From CBDAUN01 sp965214875 (GTDB lineage Bacteria; Pseudomonadota; Gammaproteobacteria; Arenicellales; JAJDZL01): a stretch of 64,000 bases of DNA. The notes under the pieces were generated by a model. The model was not told the origin of the DNA, did not search any database, and worked only from the letters and a program-made list of their open reading frames with translations. Below are positions 35,822 to 45,143 of the stretch, one piece after another (within the stretch, counting starts at the first letter, position 1; every line of letters starts with the position of its first letter). The DNA lies in assembly GCA_965214875.1 (NCBI GenBank), contig OZ243980.1, positions 2,418,001-2,482,000 of the forward strand. Direction: 5' to 3'. The translations under genes and the position numbers were made by a program.

Positions 35822-36126
35822 TTTTCTTTGGGAATTGTGTAGGAAAGTTTGCAAGGCGGCAAAATTTTAGTGAAATGACAGAATGGGTTTTCAAGAATTT
35901 AAATTATTTTTTGAAATGACACGGGCGGTTCTTAAGCACGGATTTAACGACGCATCTCGCAATTGGAGTAAAAGCATTGCCAGAATTATGCTAAGGAGTT
36001 CACTTTTCGATTAAGTCAAGGATATTGCCAAAGAGATATAGAAGATCGCTTGCATGATTTGTTTCAAGGCATGATCGGTAAAACGGCTACCTATTGAAAG
36101 TTGACATGCGAATGAGGATTGATGAC
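35822..36126. other. Intergenic region after the betaine transporter
   Basis: About 305 AT-rich bases with no supported gene or clear hairpin followed by a T tract. GC falls sharply here compared with the transporter genes, marking the edge of the inserted methyltransferase unit. Confidence 0.4.
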
Positions 36127-36291
36127 ATGAAAAAACAAGTGACAAAGGCGGCTGATTTACTTGCAAGCTTGCACATCGATCGAAATCCAGATGAGCAAAT
36201 TCCTCTGCCCAGCAAAGAGTATCTGGAACGTAAATTCAAAATGGACTTTAAGCAGTGTGGCAAGCCGGTCATTGAGGCAATCAAATCATGA
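36127..36291 (+). CDS. Small protein coupled to the methyltransferase
   Basis: A 54-residue protein from ATG 36127 (MKKQVTKAADLLASLHIDRN ... KFKMDFKQCGKPVIEAIKS); TTG 36094 would give 65 residues. It overlaps the methyltransferase start by four bases (ATGA), so the two are translationally coupled. No family is recognised. Length and coupling suggest an accessory, antitoxin-like or specificity factor, which is inference only. Confidence 0.6.
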   Translation: MKKQVTKAADLLASLHIDRNPDEQIPLPSKEYLERKFKMDFKQCGKPVIEAIKS

Positions 36292-37568
36292 ACGCCTGCA
36301 ACATCCCGAACCGCACTATTTTCTGCGATGACAATCTGGACATCATGCGGGGCATCAATTCCGAATGCATAGACCTGATCTATCTCGACCCGCCGTTCAA
36401 CAAGAACAAGAAGTTCACCGCGCCGATCGGCAGTAGCGCTGAAGGCGCGGAGTTCAGCGACATATTCCGAGAGGAAGATGTGAAAGCGGAATGGCTTATC
36501 ACGATTAAGGAAGACCAACCGGAGCTGTACCACTATCTGAACGGCATTAAAGGCGTCGGCAATTCCTACAACTTCGCGTATCTGGCCTACATGGCGATTC
36601 GATTGCTCGAATGCCATCGGATATTGAAACTGACCGCATCAATCTACCTGCACTGCGACCCGACCATGAGCCATTATTTGAAATCCCTGATGGATTGCGT
36701 GTTCGGCGAGAAAAATTTTCGGAATGAAATTGTCTGGTGCTACGAAATTGGCGGGCGTTCAAAACAACGATTTGCCGCAAAGCATGATGCAATCATGTAT
36801 TACGCAATGCCGGATTCAATATTCAATGCTGATAGTGTCAGGTTGCCGCGCCGTAAAACCCACATGAAGACAGAAACCGACAAATATGGAAACGAATGGC
36901 AGGTAAAAAAAGATGCTAAAAGTGGCAAGTTTTATCGTTATCCTGTTAGTGCTGGGGCATTGTGCCCGGATTGGTGGACTGACATTCAGCAACTGAACCG
37001 AAGCGACCCGCAGCGCACCGGCTACCCCGCACAAAAGCCCATGGCTTTGCTTGAGCGCATTATCAAGGCATCGAGCAACGAGAGCGATATAGTGTTAGAT
37101 CCATTCTGCGGCTGCGCGACAACCTGCGTGGCTGCTGAGCGGCTGGGCAGACGGTGGATCGGCATAGATGTGTCATTCAAGGCTTATGATCTTGTCAGGG
37201 AGCGATTGAACAAAGAAGCGGCCGACCCAGAGGATTTGTTCAAACACCAAAACGAAATCTATAAGACCGATCCGCCCAAGCGCACGGATTTAGCGGTTGA
37301 CTATCGCGAAAAGAAATACGTTTATGTCATTTCGCATCCAAGTTATCCGGACGAATACAAAGTAGGCATTGCCAAGAACTGGCGAGCACGTTTGAATGCC
37401 TACCAGACTTCCGATCCAGATCGGCAGTACAAAATCGAGTTCAAACTGGAAACGCCGCTGTTTCGCGAAACAGAAAAGCATATACACGAGGTGTTCCCCA
37501 ACAAGCATGAATGGGTGCAAGGGGATTTGAAAGAAATTGTCAAGGAAATAAAAGATTTTGCTGCGTAA
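36288..37568 (+). CDS. DNA methyltransferase fused to a GIY-YIG-like domain
   Basis: A 426-residue protein. Residues 1-310 are a beta-class N6-adenine/N4-cytosine methyltransferase: motif IV LDPPFNKN (33-40) and motif I DPFCGCATTCVAAERLGRRW (271-290), in the permuted order seen in Type III Mod and CcrM-like enzymes. Residues about 342-426 resemble the T5orf172/MUG113 branch of GIY-YIG nucleases: YVYVISH (344-350), YKVGIAKNWRARL, LFRETEKHIHEVF and HEWVQGD. The fusion has no separate restriction gene beside it. AT-rich compared with flanking operons and inserted between betaine transport and betaine demethylation genes. Whether the C-terminal domain cuts DNA is unknown. Confidence 0.85.
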   Translation: MNACNIPNRTIFCDDNLDIMRGINSECIDLIYLDPPFNKNKKFTAPIGSSAEGAEFSDIFREEDVKAEWLITIKEDQPELYHYLNGIKGVGNSYNFAYLAYMAIRLLECHRILKLTASIYLHCDPTMSHYLKSLMDCVFGEKNFRNEIVWCYEIGGRSKQRFAAKHDAIMYYAMPDSIFNADSVRLPRRKTHMKTETDKYGNEWQVKKDAKSGKFYRYPVSAGALCPDWWTDIQQLNRSDPQRTGYPAQKPMALLERIIKASSNESDIVLDPFCGCATTCVAAERLGRRWIGIDVSFKAYDLVRERLNKEAADPEDLFKHQNEIYKTDPPKRTDLAVDYREKKYVYVISHPSYPDEYKVGIAKNWRARLNAYQTSDPDRQYKIEFKLETPLFRETEKHIHEVFPNKHEWVQGDLKEIVKEIKDFAA

Positions 37569-37629
37569 ATTAATAGAATCTTGCAAACTCTCCTACATAA
37601 TCATTCCCTTTTTCACGGGATATTGAATC

Positions 37630-40065
37630 GTGCTGCCTGAACGCACAAGAGTTGTTGTTATTGGCGGAGGCATAATCGGCTGTTCAGTCGCCTACCATCT
37701 AGCACAGCTTGGCGAAAGCGACTTTGTCGTGCTTGAACAAGGCCAATTGACAAGCGGCGCGACTTGGCATGCGGCCGGATTGGTCGGGCAACTTCGCTCT
37801 AGTGCCAATATCACGCAGCTTCTGAAGTATTCCGTCGAGCTCTACGACAAGCTTGCTGAAGAAACCGGTCAGTCGACCGGATGGAAGATGAACGGCGGCC
37901 TGCGCCTTGCATGCCGCGCAGAGCGCGTCCAGGAAATCAAGCGGCAAATTTCGATGGCTCGCTCGTTTGGGCTGCAGATGCATTACCTGACACCAAGCGA
38001 GGTCAAGCGGATGTATCCGGCAATAGAAATCTCCGATATCGTCGGAGCGGCTTTTTTGCCGACAGATGGACAGGCGAACCCGTCCGACTTGACGCAGGCT
38101 TTTGCCAAGGGAGCCCGCCAAAAGGGCGGGACTTTGATCGAAAACTGCCGCGTTCTGAGTGTAGAAATCGATGGCAAGAATGTTTCAGGCGTGTTGACCA
38201 ATCAAGGGCGGCTTGGCTGCGAGATTGTGGTGAATTGCGCCGGCATGTGGTCTCGGCATGTTGGCGCACTAGCCAATGTCAATGTTCCCATCGTGCCGAT
38301 GCAGCATCACTACATCGTGACAGGAGCGGTCGATGGCATCGCCTCAGACTTGCCGACGATACGAGACCCCGACCGGCTGATCTATTTCAAAGAAGAAGTC
38401 GGCGGACTGGTATTCGGCGGCTACGAATTGAATCCGAAGCCATCGAATTTCCCGAATCCAGAGGAAAACCAGCCCTTCAACTTGCTTGAGTTTGAAATCG
38501 ATCATTTTGAAAGCCTCATGCAATCGGGGCTCGAGCGCATCCCCGCCATGGCCAATGCCGACATCAAGCAAATGATTTGCGGTGTCGAATCATTTACGCC
38601 GGATGGCAACTTCATCATGGGAGAATCGCCAGAGCAGCGGAACTACTATATCGCAGCAGGATTCAATGCTTTCGGAATCGCGAGCGCTGGAGGAGTGGGC
38701 AAGACATTGGCCCAGTGGGTCCATGATGGGCGACAGCCTTTTGACCTTTGGCCAGTCGATATTCGAAGGTTTGGAACAATACACCATGACGAACACCGCA
38801 ACCGTGAGCGCACAGTCGAATTATGCTCAAAGCACTATACCATGGCATGGCCGCACGAAGAGCATCTGAGTGCGCGACCAACCAAAGTGTCACCCCTTTA
38901 TGCCGAACTTCAATCGCGACGCGGATGTTTTGGAGAGAAGATGGGATGGGAAAGACCCAACTGGTTTGCCCCCATTGGCGAGGAGCCAGTTGACCAGCAC
39001 TCTTTTGGGCGCCCGAACTGGTTCGATCAGGTTGGACGCGAGCACGCATCGGTTCGCGAGCGCGCGGGCATCCTTGATCAAACGTCATTCGCAAAGTTTG
39101 AACTGACCGGCCCAAGCGCCTTGGCTGCGCTTGAGAAGCTGTGCGCCAATCGGATTGACCGTCAACCAGGCTCGGTGATCTACACACAGATGCTCAACGA
39201 AGCCGGGGGAATCGTTTCGGACATTACTGTGACACGACTGAGTCAAGATCAGTTCTATATCGTATCTGGGACCGGCTACGCCACCCATGACTACTACCAC
39301 TTGAAGCGAAACATCAACTCTGGCGCAGTTCTTGAAGATGTAACAGAAAAGTATGCAACCATCACGGTTTCAGGGCCGAGTTCCCGATCTATTCTGCAAG
39401 ATGGGCTGGGCAAATCGTTCTCCAATCGCGATTTTCCATTTGCAACCTCCAAGAATCTTGTAGTTGGCGAATGCCGGATACGAGCCATCAGAGTCAGTTT
39501 TTCCGGAGAACTGGGCTGGGAGCTGCATGTACCGATAAAATCGGCCGGTACAGTTTATCAGCGATTATGCGAAGCCGGCAAACCCTACCATTTAGCACCC
39601 GTTGGCTATCGCGCTCTTGAATCGCTGCGGCTTGAGAAGGGTTTCCGCGCACTCGGCAGCGACATCGGTCCAGACTACACGCCGCTAGAAGCAGGGCTGC
39701 GGCGATTCGTACGGCTGAACAGCGCAATTCCATTTATCGGGCAAGATGCGGTTCTACAGCAAGACCGCAGCGGCAGATTGCAACGCCGGCTTGCCTGCTT
39801 TATATCGGACGATCCGAATTTCGTGATCTTGGGACGAGAAACGATCTACAGAAACGGCCGCCGCGTAGGTTGGATCACCAGTGGCGGTTGGGGCTACACA
39901 GTTTCAAAGAATATCGCTTACGGCTATATCCGAAACAATGAAGGCATTTCGGACGAGTATCTGCGTGAAGGCTCATACGAGCTTGAAATTGAAGATTTTC
40001 GAGTTCCGTTCGAATTTTCCAAAGATGCGCTCTACGATCCTCTAGCAACCCGAATGCGCTCATAG
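37630..40065 (+). CDS. Dimethylglycine/sarcosine dehydrogenase-family flavoprotein
   Basis: An 811-residue enzyme. The N-terminal DAO domain has VVVIGGGIIGCSVAYHLAQL and GATWHAAGLVGQL, whose His corresponds to the covalent FAD-linked His of mammalian DMGDH/SARDH. A FAO_M linker follows (about 370-430), then GcvT folate-binding and C-terminal GcvT barrel domains (from about 440; SFSGELGWELHVPI, LRLEKGFRALGSDIGPDYTP). Such enzymes demethylate dimethylglycine or sarcosine, passing C1 units to tetrahydrofolate. Start GTG 37630. It suits the nearby betaine transporter: imported betaine could end as glycine. Confidence 0.9.
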   Translation: MLPERTRVVVIGGGIIGCSVAYHLAQLGESDFVVLEQGQLTSGATWHAAGLVGQLRSSANITQLLKYSVELYDKLAEETGQSTGWKMNGGLRLACRAERVQEIKRQISMARSFGLQMHYLTPSEVKRMYPAIEISDIVGAAFLPTDGQANPSDLTQAFAKGARQKGGTLIENCRVLSVEIDGKNVSGVLTNQGRLGCEIVVNCAGMWSRHVGALANVNVPIVPMQHHYIVTGAVDGIASDLPTIRDPDRLIYFKEEVGGLVFGGYELNPKPSNFPNPEENQPFNLLEFEIDHFESLMQSGLERIPAMANADIKQMICGVESFTPDGNFIMGESPEQRNYYIAAGFNAFGIASAGGVGKTLAQWVHDGRQPFDLWPVDIRRFGTIHHDEHRNRERTVELCSKHYTMAWPHEEHLSARPTKVSPLYAELQSRRGCFGEKMGWERPNWFAPIGEEPVDQHSFGRPNWFDQVGREHASVRERAGILDQTSFAKFELTGPSALAALEKLCANRIDRQPGSVIYTQMLNEAGGIVSDITVTRLSQDQFYIVSGTGYATHDYYHLKRNINSGAVLEDVTEKYATITVSGPSSRSILQDGLGKSFSNRDFPFATSKNLVVGECRIRAIRVSFSGELGWELHVPIKSAGTVYQRLCEAGKPYHLAPVGYRALESLRLEKGFRALGSDIGPDYTPLEAGLRRFVRLNSAIPFIGQDAVLQQDRSGRLQRRLACFISDDPNFVILGRETIYRNGRRVGWITSGGWGYTVSKNIAYGYIRNNEGISDEYLREGSYELEIEDFRVPFEFSKDALYDPLATRMRS

Positions 40066-40195
40066 ATCCAGTGGCATTAGCCAAATGGCTTGAACCGGAA
40101 CTTGAATATCACTGAAAGGGTGCCGCATCAGCACTGTCCATGCTTTCGCCTCGCCATTCGCAAGATCTGGCATCCACATTGAACATCGTCGATTG

Positions 40196-41941
40196 CTACT
40201 TTTTTGCTTCTTCTAACAGACGATATTCAACCAAACTGGACTGACCGCGAATATCAACTATCGCAACCAGAATGTCCACACCGGATGAGTCTGTAAGGCG
40301 CATCTGTTGACCGAGACGGAAATGCACAGGCTGCTGTTGCCCCTCGTTGATAGCGATATTGTCTGCGTACAAGTAGGTTCGGTCCAACGAATCGAGTATC
40401 GGATTTAGGCGGCCTCGAAGCCCAGGAATTTGTCCGACCCTCTGGCGGAAAATCGATGATCCACCCGACTTCAAGGCATCTAGTTCGAGGAGCAAGCCGC
40501 CTCTATTGGGCAGCCAATCTAGTTTCAGGCCCCCCGCATCCGGGTGCGGCGGCATAGACAGTCATAGGCAGGTTGGTCGTGTAGAGATCCAAAACCGCGT
40601 TGCCGGCTTCATCGGTCGTACCATGTACCCAAGTCTTGTTAGGAAAAAGCGCAAGAACGTCGACACCAGTGAGTGGTTCGCCATTGGAATGAACTGTAAC
40701 TGTCGCATCGGCAGGAATCAGCTGAAGCTTGGCAGACGGAATGCGCAATACCAAACTGGAATTTTCGATAAGTTCGTACTCAGGCAGCAGTCCAGTGTTT
40801 TCCTTGGTTTCCTTGCGAATGATTGAGACTCCATCGCCTCTGCCTCCATCAAGAATTCACGGTGATCCGATCCGGCGACTCCGCCTACCAGCACCCGTCC
40901 GAACACAGATGCAATCACTTCGTTTCGCACGGCTTGGCTAACCTCCATTGCATCGATTGTCATGCCATTCGGAAGCTGGCCCGGCGAGTCAATCTCCAAG
41001 CGGTCCTTGAACATGGAAATGCGTATTCTACGTGAACGCATGGAATAATCGCGGTGCGCAACCGCATTGACAATCGCTTCGAAAACAGCCGCTTTGCTAT
41101 ACTGGGGCATATCTTCACGCGCTGGTGTCTTGCGTGCCGCAACGCGCATATTCCGGACTATGAACTGCACCGCATCCGCGATTTGAGATGAAAGCGGACC
41201 TGTAATCTCCTGCGTATCCAACTGGCCTGATGCGCGATCTGATCCGCGATAGTGCGTTGCGATAATGGTCGCTTGCGGCAACCAGTCCTCTGGAGAATGG
41301 GTGCAAATCAGAATGCCAGCGACAGTAGCACGTTCCACACCGTTTTCGTCCCTTGCCATAAGACGGAGGTTCATTAACCCGAGGCGGGCATCCTTTGCGC
41401 CTGTCGAACTAAGTAGGGGTGCCCATAGACGTTCGCTTAGTGTTTCAAAGCCGGTCTCTGGCACCACCTGCTTGTCAAACCACAAATATCGGCTTTGTGC
41501 GCGGTTTTGCGCTAGCCTCATAGCCTCGTCTCTACGCATGCGTCGTTTAGAACTGCCAACCCGAATGAATGCCTGCCCACTGCGTTCATGCAAAGCTTGA
41601 CCTCGCGGCACCGTCACCAACACGAATGCTTTGCCGTCTATATTTCTGTGATAGATGTTGATGCGCAATGGAGGTTCTAGGGTATCGGTACTAACTTCGC
41701 TCAGCAAACGATCTAGAGCGACAATCTGCTCTATGGACATGCCTTGAAGCGTACCGTCATCGGTTACTCCAAAAAGCACCATGTCGCCTTCCGCATTCGC
41801 GAATGCGCCGAGCTCGTCTGCCAGATCTTCCCTTCTAGGCAGAACCGGCTTGTTGCCTTGAAAATCGACCTGCTTAAACTCCCAGCGACTGTCTTCAGTC
41901 AGCAGCAACCGACATCGAATTTCCTCATCGCTGATCGTCAT
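40196..41941 (-). pseudogene. AlbA_2 / ATP-binding protein with C-terminal Cna-like part, two frameshifts
   Basis: From ATG 41941, residues 1-120 form an AlbA_2 (Schlafen-type) domain (EDSRWEFKQVDFQ, ELGAFANAEGDMVLFGV) and residues about 150-340 an ATPase-like region (AVFEAIVNAVAHRDYSMRSR, RISMFKDRLEIDSPGQLPNG). Near 40830 the frame shifts; the second frame continues GDGVSIIRKETKENTGLLPE and into a carboxypeptidase-regulatory-like fold (ATVTVHSNGEPLTGVDVLAL). Near 40530 it shifts again to GGLKLDWLPNRGGLLLELDA and ends with VEYRLLEEAKK. About 580 residues if repaired. It is coupled to a small upstream gene. Confidence 0.7.
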
Positions 41942-42171
41942 GACAGGTTCCCCTCAATTTCGAATCCAGGCAATTTGAACCGAACCGACGGCATTGGTCC
42001 AACAAGCTCGGAAAGTTTGAATTGCAGACTGTTCGTCTTTGCCTGCGGTAGGTTTTGCGATGCTTGAAAAAACAAGAACTTCGAATGCGGCGCATTGGCA
42101 CGAAGCTGCAATAGCGGTGTACCTTGGAAAAGACCGACTGTTTGATCTATTTGCGAAACATGAAAGTCCAT
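41938..42171 (-). CDS. Small hypothetical protein coupled to the AlbA_2 gene
   Basis: A 77-residue ORF whose stop overlaps the start of the AlbA_2 gene as ATGA, which argues for real coding. It reads HSKFLFFQASQNLPQAKTNS and VRFKLPGFEIEGNLS. No family is recognised. It begins just 23 bases after tRNA-Asn and may be the tail of a longer gene lost at that site. Confidence 0.4.
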   Translation of the reverse strand: MDFHVSQIDQTVGLFQGTPLLQLRANAPHSKFLFFQASQNLPQAKTNSLQFKLSELVGPMPSVRFKLPGFEIEGNLS

Positions 42172-42193
42172 GCCGCATCGAATTCAAAGAAGA

Positions 42194-42269
42194 TGGCTCC
42201 CCGGGACGGACTCGAACCGCCGACCTAGTGGTTAACAGCCACCTGCTCTACCAACTGAGCTACCGAGGA
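42194..42269 (-). tRNA. tRNA-Asn(GTT)
   Basis: A 76-base cloverleaf with encoded CCA. Acceptor TCCTCGG pairs with CCGGGGA (one G-T); anticodon loop CTGTTAA has GTT; T loop TTCGAGT. A truncated gene starts right after it on the other strand and an accessory zone surrounds it, so it may be an integration target. Confidence 0.95.
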
Positions 42270-42291
42270 ACAAGGGAAGAATAATATAGGC

Positions 42292-42984
42292 ATGTTAGGA
42301 ATTCGTCAATCAATTGTAGAAGTTGGCAGCCATGGCGCCAGGGCTATTGCTCAGATCATCGACATCGCCACAGTAGAGATCATGACCGAACTTCCGAAGC
42401 TTGTCAGAATATTGGCGCAACACTCGGGGCAGCTTGTCAACTATTCCAAGCTCGGTTCCGCTATCGGTATTAGCTATAAGACGGCGCAGCGCTGCATGGC
42501 GCTGCTCGAAAAATTGTTCCTCATGTCGACATTGCAGCCTTGGCATACAAATGCCCTTAAGCGAATTGTGAAAAACCCTAAGCTGCATTTTGTTGATTCA
42601 GGACTTCTCTCAACCGTTAGGGGATCGGGTTTCAACCGAATCAAGTCCGATCGGGTTCAGCTGGGCGCGCCGCTTGAAAGTTTCGTGCATTCCGAACTGG
42701 CGAAGCTTATCGGCGCAGATGACATGCAATGGTCAATCTATCACTTCAGGGATCAGCAATTGCGCGAAGTCGATTTCGTGCTAGAGCGGGACGACGGCTT
42801 GATTGCCGACATTGAAGTCAAGGCGTCGGCCACGGTGGGCCATCGGGACTTTGCAGGCCTGATCAGCCTCTCCTCGGCATGCAAGGAACGTTTCGCCGCC
42901 AGCATTGTTCTCTACGATGGCGATGTTTTCGTTCCGTTTGGCAATGATATGGCTGCTGTACCGATATCAGCCCTTTGGGCATGA
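42292..42984 (+). pseudogene. DUF4143 ATPase, C-terminal part only
   Basis: The 230 residues match the second half of the AAA_14/DUF4143 ATPases: a winged-helix part (ILAQHSGQLVNYSKLGSAIG, SYKTAQRCMALLEKLFLMST), the LHFVDSGLLSTVRG segment and the PDDEXK-like core (REVDFVLERDDGLIADIEVK). The P-loop AAA domain is absent; the frame opens between tRNA-Asn and this point. It may still be expressed but is truncated. Confidence 0.7.
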
Positions 42985-43007
42985 TTCAATTTCATCAATG
43001 CGTATGA

Positions 43008-43376
43008 TGCGAAGAGTGGCTAGACTTTGAGCGAACCGCGCATTCTGACGGCCGATCTTGCTGCCGAATCCGTGCGTCTTTCCAAAATTGGAAACGACGC
43101 ATTGACACCGAACTCGTCAAACTATCGCCTAATCTTGAATCCACTTTGCCTTTGCTACGCGGCAAGTCGGTTGTTCTCCGGCAAGTTGGGAGTTTTGCTT
43201 TTCGACCCGAAGTCTTTGCCTGCCGATATGATGAACTGTCTCAAAACACACCGCTGAACAAGGTGTTGAAGGCAACGATACATCTGTTGCTGAATGCCGC
43301 GCGTTGTCAAGCGACTTCGCCAGCTTCGACTTTCGTCGGAAACTCGGGCATCACCACGATGTTCAACATCGAATGA
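43008..43376 (+). pseudogene. McrC-like restriction protein remnant
   Basis: In the open frame one reads STLPLLRGKSVVLRQVGSFA and RPEVFACRYDELSQNTPLNK-VLKATIHLLL, a pattern typical of McrC (the McrBC component that carries the nuclease). Neither the PD-(D/E)xK end nor a neighbouring McrB GTPase is present. The remnant runs into the convergent ATP-grasp gene. Confidence 0.5.
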
Positions 43377-44563
43377 GACTGTCTGAGTGCGCGTTCAACT
43401 GCTTGCGGCGTACTCGCTTTGGCAAAAATAAAACCTGGGTACTTATCACCTTCTGGCCACTCTACAAGTCTCTCGCCAGTTCGGATATCCATCCTGACTT
43501 CAAGCACATGTTCGACTTCCATGGCATCACTCAATCCCTCAACACGTCGAACAATGCCGCCTTCGGGAACCGGAATCATCAGCACCCCGGCAGCATCTGT
43601 AAACTTGATCGATTCGATCGGGTGTCCGCATGATCGCGCTAAAACGAATTCCTCCAGCCCGCAATTGGTGGCAAGTTGAAAGAGTTTGCCGCAATCGCCG
43701 CCGATCGTTCTCGCCGCGACTTCAAGAATCCACACGCCATGCTCATTCACTCTAACTTCAGCATGAATTGGTCCGTAATTTAATCCGTAACCAATACAAG
43801 CAGTTGAAACAATATTTTGAACTTCTATCTGAAGACGATCATCCAATCTTGAAGGTGTTACATAATAGGTTTCTTCGAAAAAAGGTCCTTCTAGCGGATC
43901 AGGCTTGTCGAATAGGCAGAGCACTTCCAGCCGCCCCTCCGATACGAACCCTTCTAGTGCGTGTTCTGAACCTGAGATATACCCTTCAACCAATATTCTT
44001 TCATTAGTAGATCGATTAAATCTTTCCTTTTTCAATATCGCCCGGATTCTGTCAATCGCATTCATTAGCTCGCAGCGACTGTCCGCTCTGATCACTCCGC
44101 GACTAGCAGACAAGTCAACGGGCTTTGCAACACAAGGATACTGAATGTGTTCGATTTGCCTATGGATTTCCTGACCTAGATCAACAACTGTGCAGTCAGG
44201 CACCAGCAAGCCAAATCGCTTCAGACCGGATCTAGCCAGGTCTTTGCGACGCGTAGCTTGTACCGATTCGACCGAATTGCAAGGTAGGCTCAGTCGCTTC
44301 GCAACACGCGAAGCTATTTCCAACACTGCATCATCACAACCGATGACAGACTTTACTCCATGCGGTCGCAGCTGATCGGCAATAGCATTGGCAGAAAGAT
44401 TCGCATCGGGCAAATCAGCTCGAATCGAAGGCGTATTGCTAGGCGCGATGTGGATATCGCCGTCGCTAATCAGAACGATAGGGATCTTGCGGCACTGGGC
44501 GGCCTGGATAAATGCATGCAGGCGATAGCTGTTAGCTCGTGCGACTAACGCGACTGCCGGCAC
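43307..44563 (-). CDS. ATP-grasp family ligase
   Basis: A 418-residue protein with the ATP-grasp fold: VPDCTVVDLGQ at the domain start, the YPCVAKPVDLSASRGVIRAD loop that binds ATP, RILVEGYISGSEHALEGFV, and the metal site IHAEVRVNEHGVWILEVAAR. Members ligate a carboxylate to an amine with ATP through an acyl-phosphate. A C-terminal domain of about 90 residues follows. The substrates are unknown and no pathway genes are beside it. Confidence 0.85.
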   Translation of the reverse strand: MPAVALVARANSYRLHAFIQAAQCRKIPIVLISDGDIHIAPSNTPSIRADLPDANLSANAIADQLRPHGVKSVIGCDDAVLEIASRVAKRLSLPCNSVESVQATRRKDLARSGLKRFGLLVPDCTVVDLGQEIHRQIEHIQYPCVAKPVDLSASRGVIRADSRCELMNAIDRIRAILKKERFNRSTNERILVEGYISGSEHALEGFVSEGRLEVLCLFDKPDPLEGPFFEETYYVTPSRLDDRLQIEVQNIVSTACIGYGLNYGPIHAEVRVNEHGVWILEVAARTIGGDCGKLFQLATNCGLEEFVLARSCGHPIESIKFTDAAGVLMIPVPEGGIVRRVEGLSDAMEVEHVLEVRMDIRTGERLVEWPEGDKYPGFIFAKASTPQAVERALRQSHSMLNIVVMPEFPTKVEAGEVA

Positions 44564-44613
44564 CCGGAATATTTAGCAGATAAGTTTTAAAAAACGCTAA
44601 GCGCGGCGGCCGA

Positions 44614-44985
44614 TTAGTAGGCGCCGCCACATCCCCCGCAGGCACCGGTACCGCCTACGGATTGAAAAACATTATGAAACACAAATGTCGATTGGATTCC
44701 ATCGTCGACATAGTCGATTTCGGCTCCGGCCAGAAATTGAAGGGCAACAACATCTGTATACAGCTTGTAATCGCCCCCATCGAATACGCGGTCGTATTCG
44801 TGGGTGGACTCTGCGTAGGTCATGCCGTAGCTCATGCCGCCGCATCCGCCTCCAGCGACATAGACGCGAACACCTTCAACATCTTCGTCTGTCGCTTGAA
44901 TCAGCTCAGCGATTTTGCGACCAGCCGACTCAGTAACCTTGATGTCGGACTCTGATATTGTGCTGTTGAATTCGGGATTGGACAT
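44614..44985 (-). CDS. IscA/HesB-type iron-sulfur protein with CGGC tail
   Basis: A 123-residue A-type carrier homologue. Conserved parts are GVRVYVAGGGCGGMSYGMTY (first Cys) and FLAGAEIDYVDDGIQSTFVF. The C-terminal cysteines, CGC in IscA/ErpA/SufA, are spaced as CGGC here (GTGACGGCGGAY). An N-terminal extension of about 15 residues is present. Transcription is probably from its own promoter, since the upstream gene is divergent. It may be a specialised carrier or a group with different cluster geometry. Confidence 0.88.
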   Translation of the reverse strand: MSNPEFNSTISESDIKVTESAGRKIAELIQATDEDVEGVRVYVAGGGCGGMSYGMTYAESTHEYDRVFDGGDYKLYTDVVALQFLAGAEIDYVDDGIQSTFVFHNVFQSVGGTGACGGCGGAY

Positions 44986-45108
44986 AATGAATTTCCTTAA
45001 GGTACATGCTTCATGCTTATATGGTGAAGTATAAGCGAAAACTCAAGCAATTTTGCTCTTGAATCGGGATTGTGTAGGTAGAAGTGCTGTCGCATACCAA
45101 GGCTGAAT

Positions 45109-45137
45109 TTGCGACTCTGCCATTATGCTAATATAAG
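45109..45137 (+). promoter_or_regulatory. Putative promoter, possibly leaderless
   Basis: TTGCGA at 45109-45114 and TATAAG at 45132-45137 are 17 bases apart, a good sigma-70 spacing. Transcription would begin about 7 bases downstream, at or next to the ATG at 45144. There is no Shine-Dalgarno sequence before that ATG. Prediction by eye only. Confidence 0.35.
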
Positions 45138-45143
45138 CGAAGC

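Noticed and set aside
34794..35919. 265-residue plus-strand ORF inside the duplicated permease (35122-35919)
   Set aside because: Out-of-frame shadow; Arg/His/Cys-rich with no membrane helices, while the permease frame is continuous.
42039..42284. 81-residue plus-strand ORF across tRNA-Asn
   Set aside because: It runs antisense through the tRNA and the small coupled gene, so it is a shadow.
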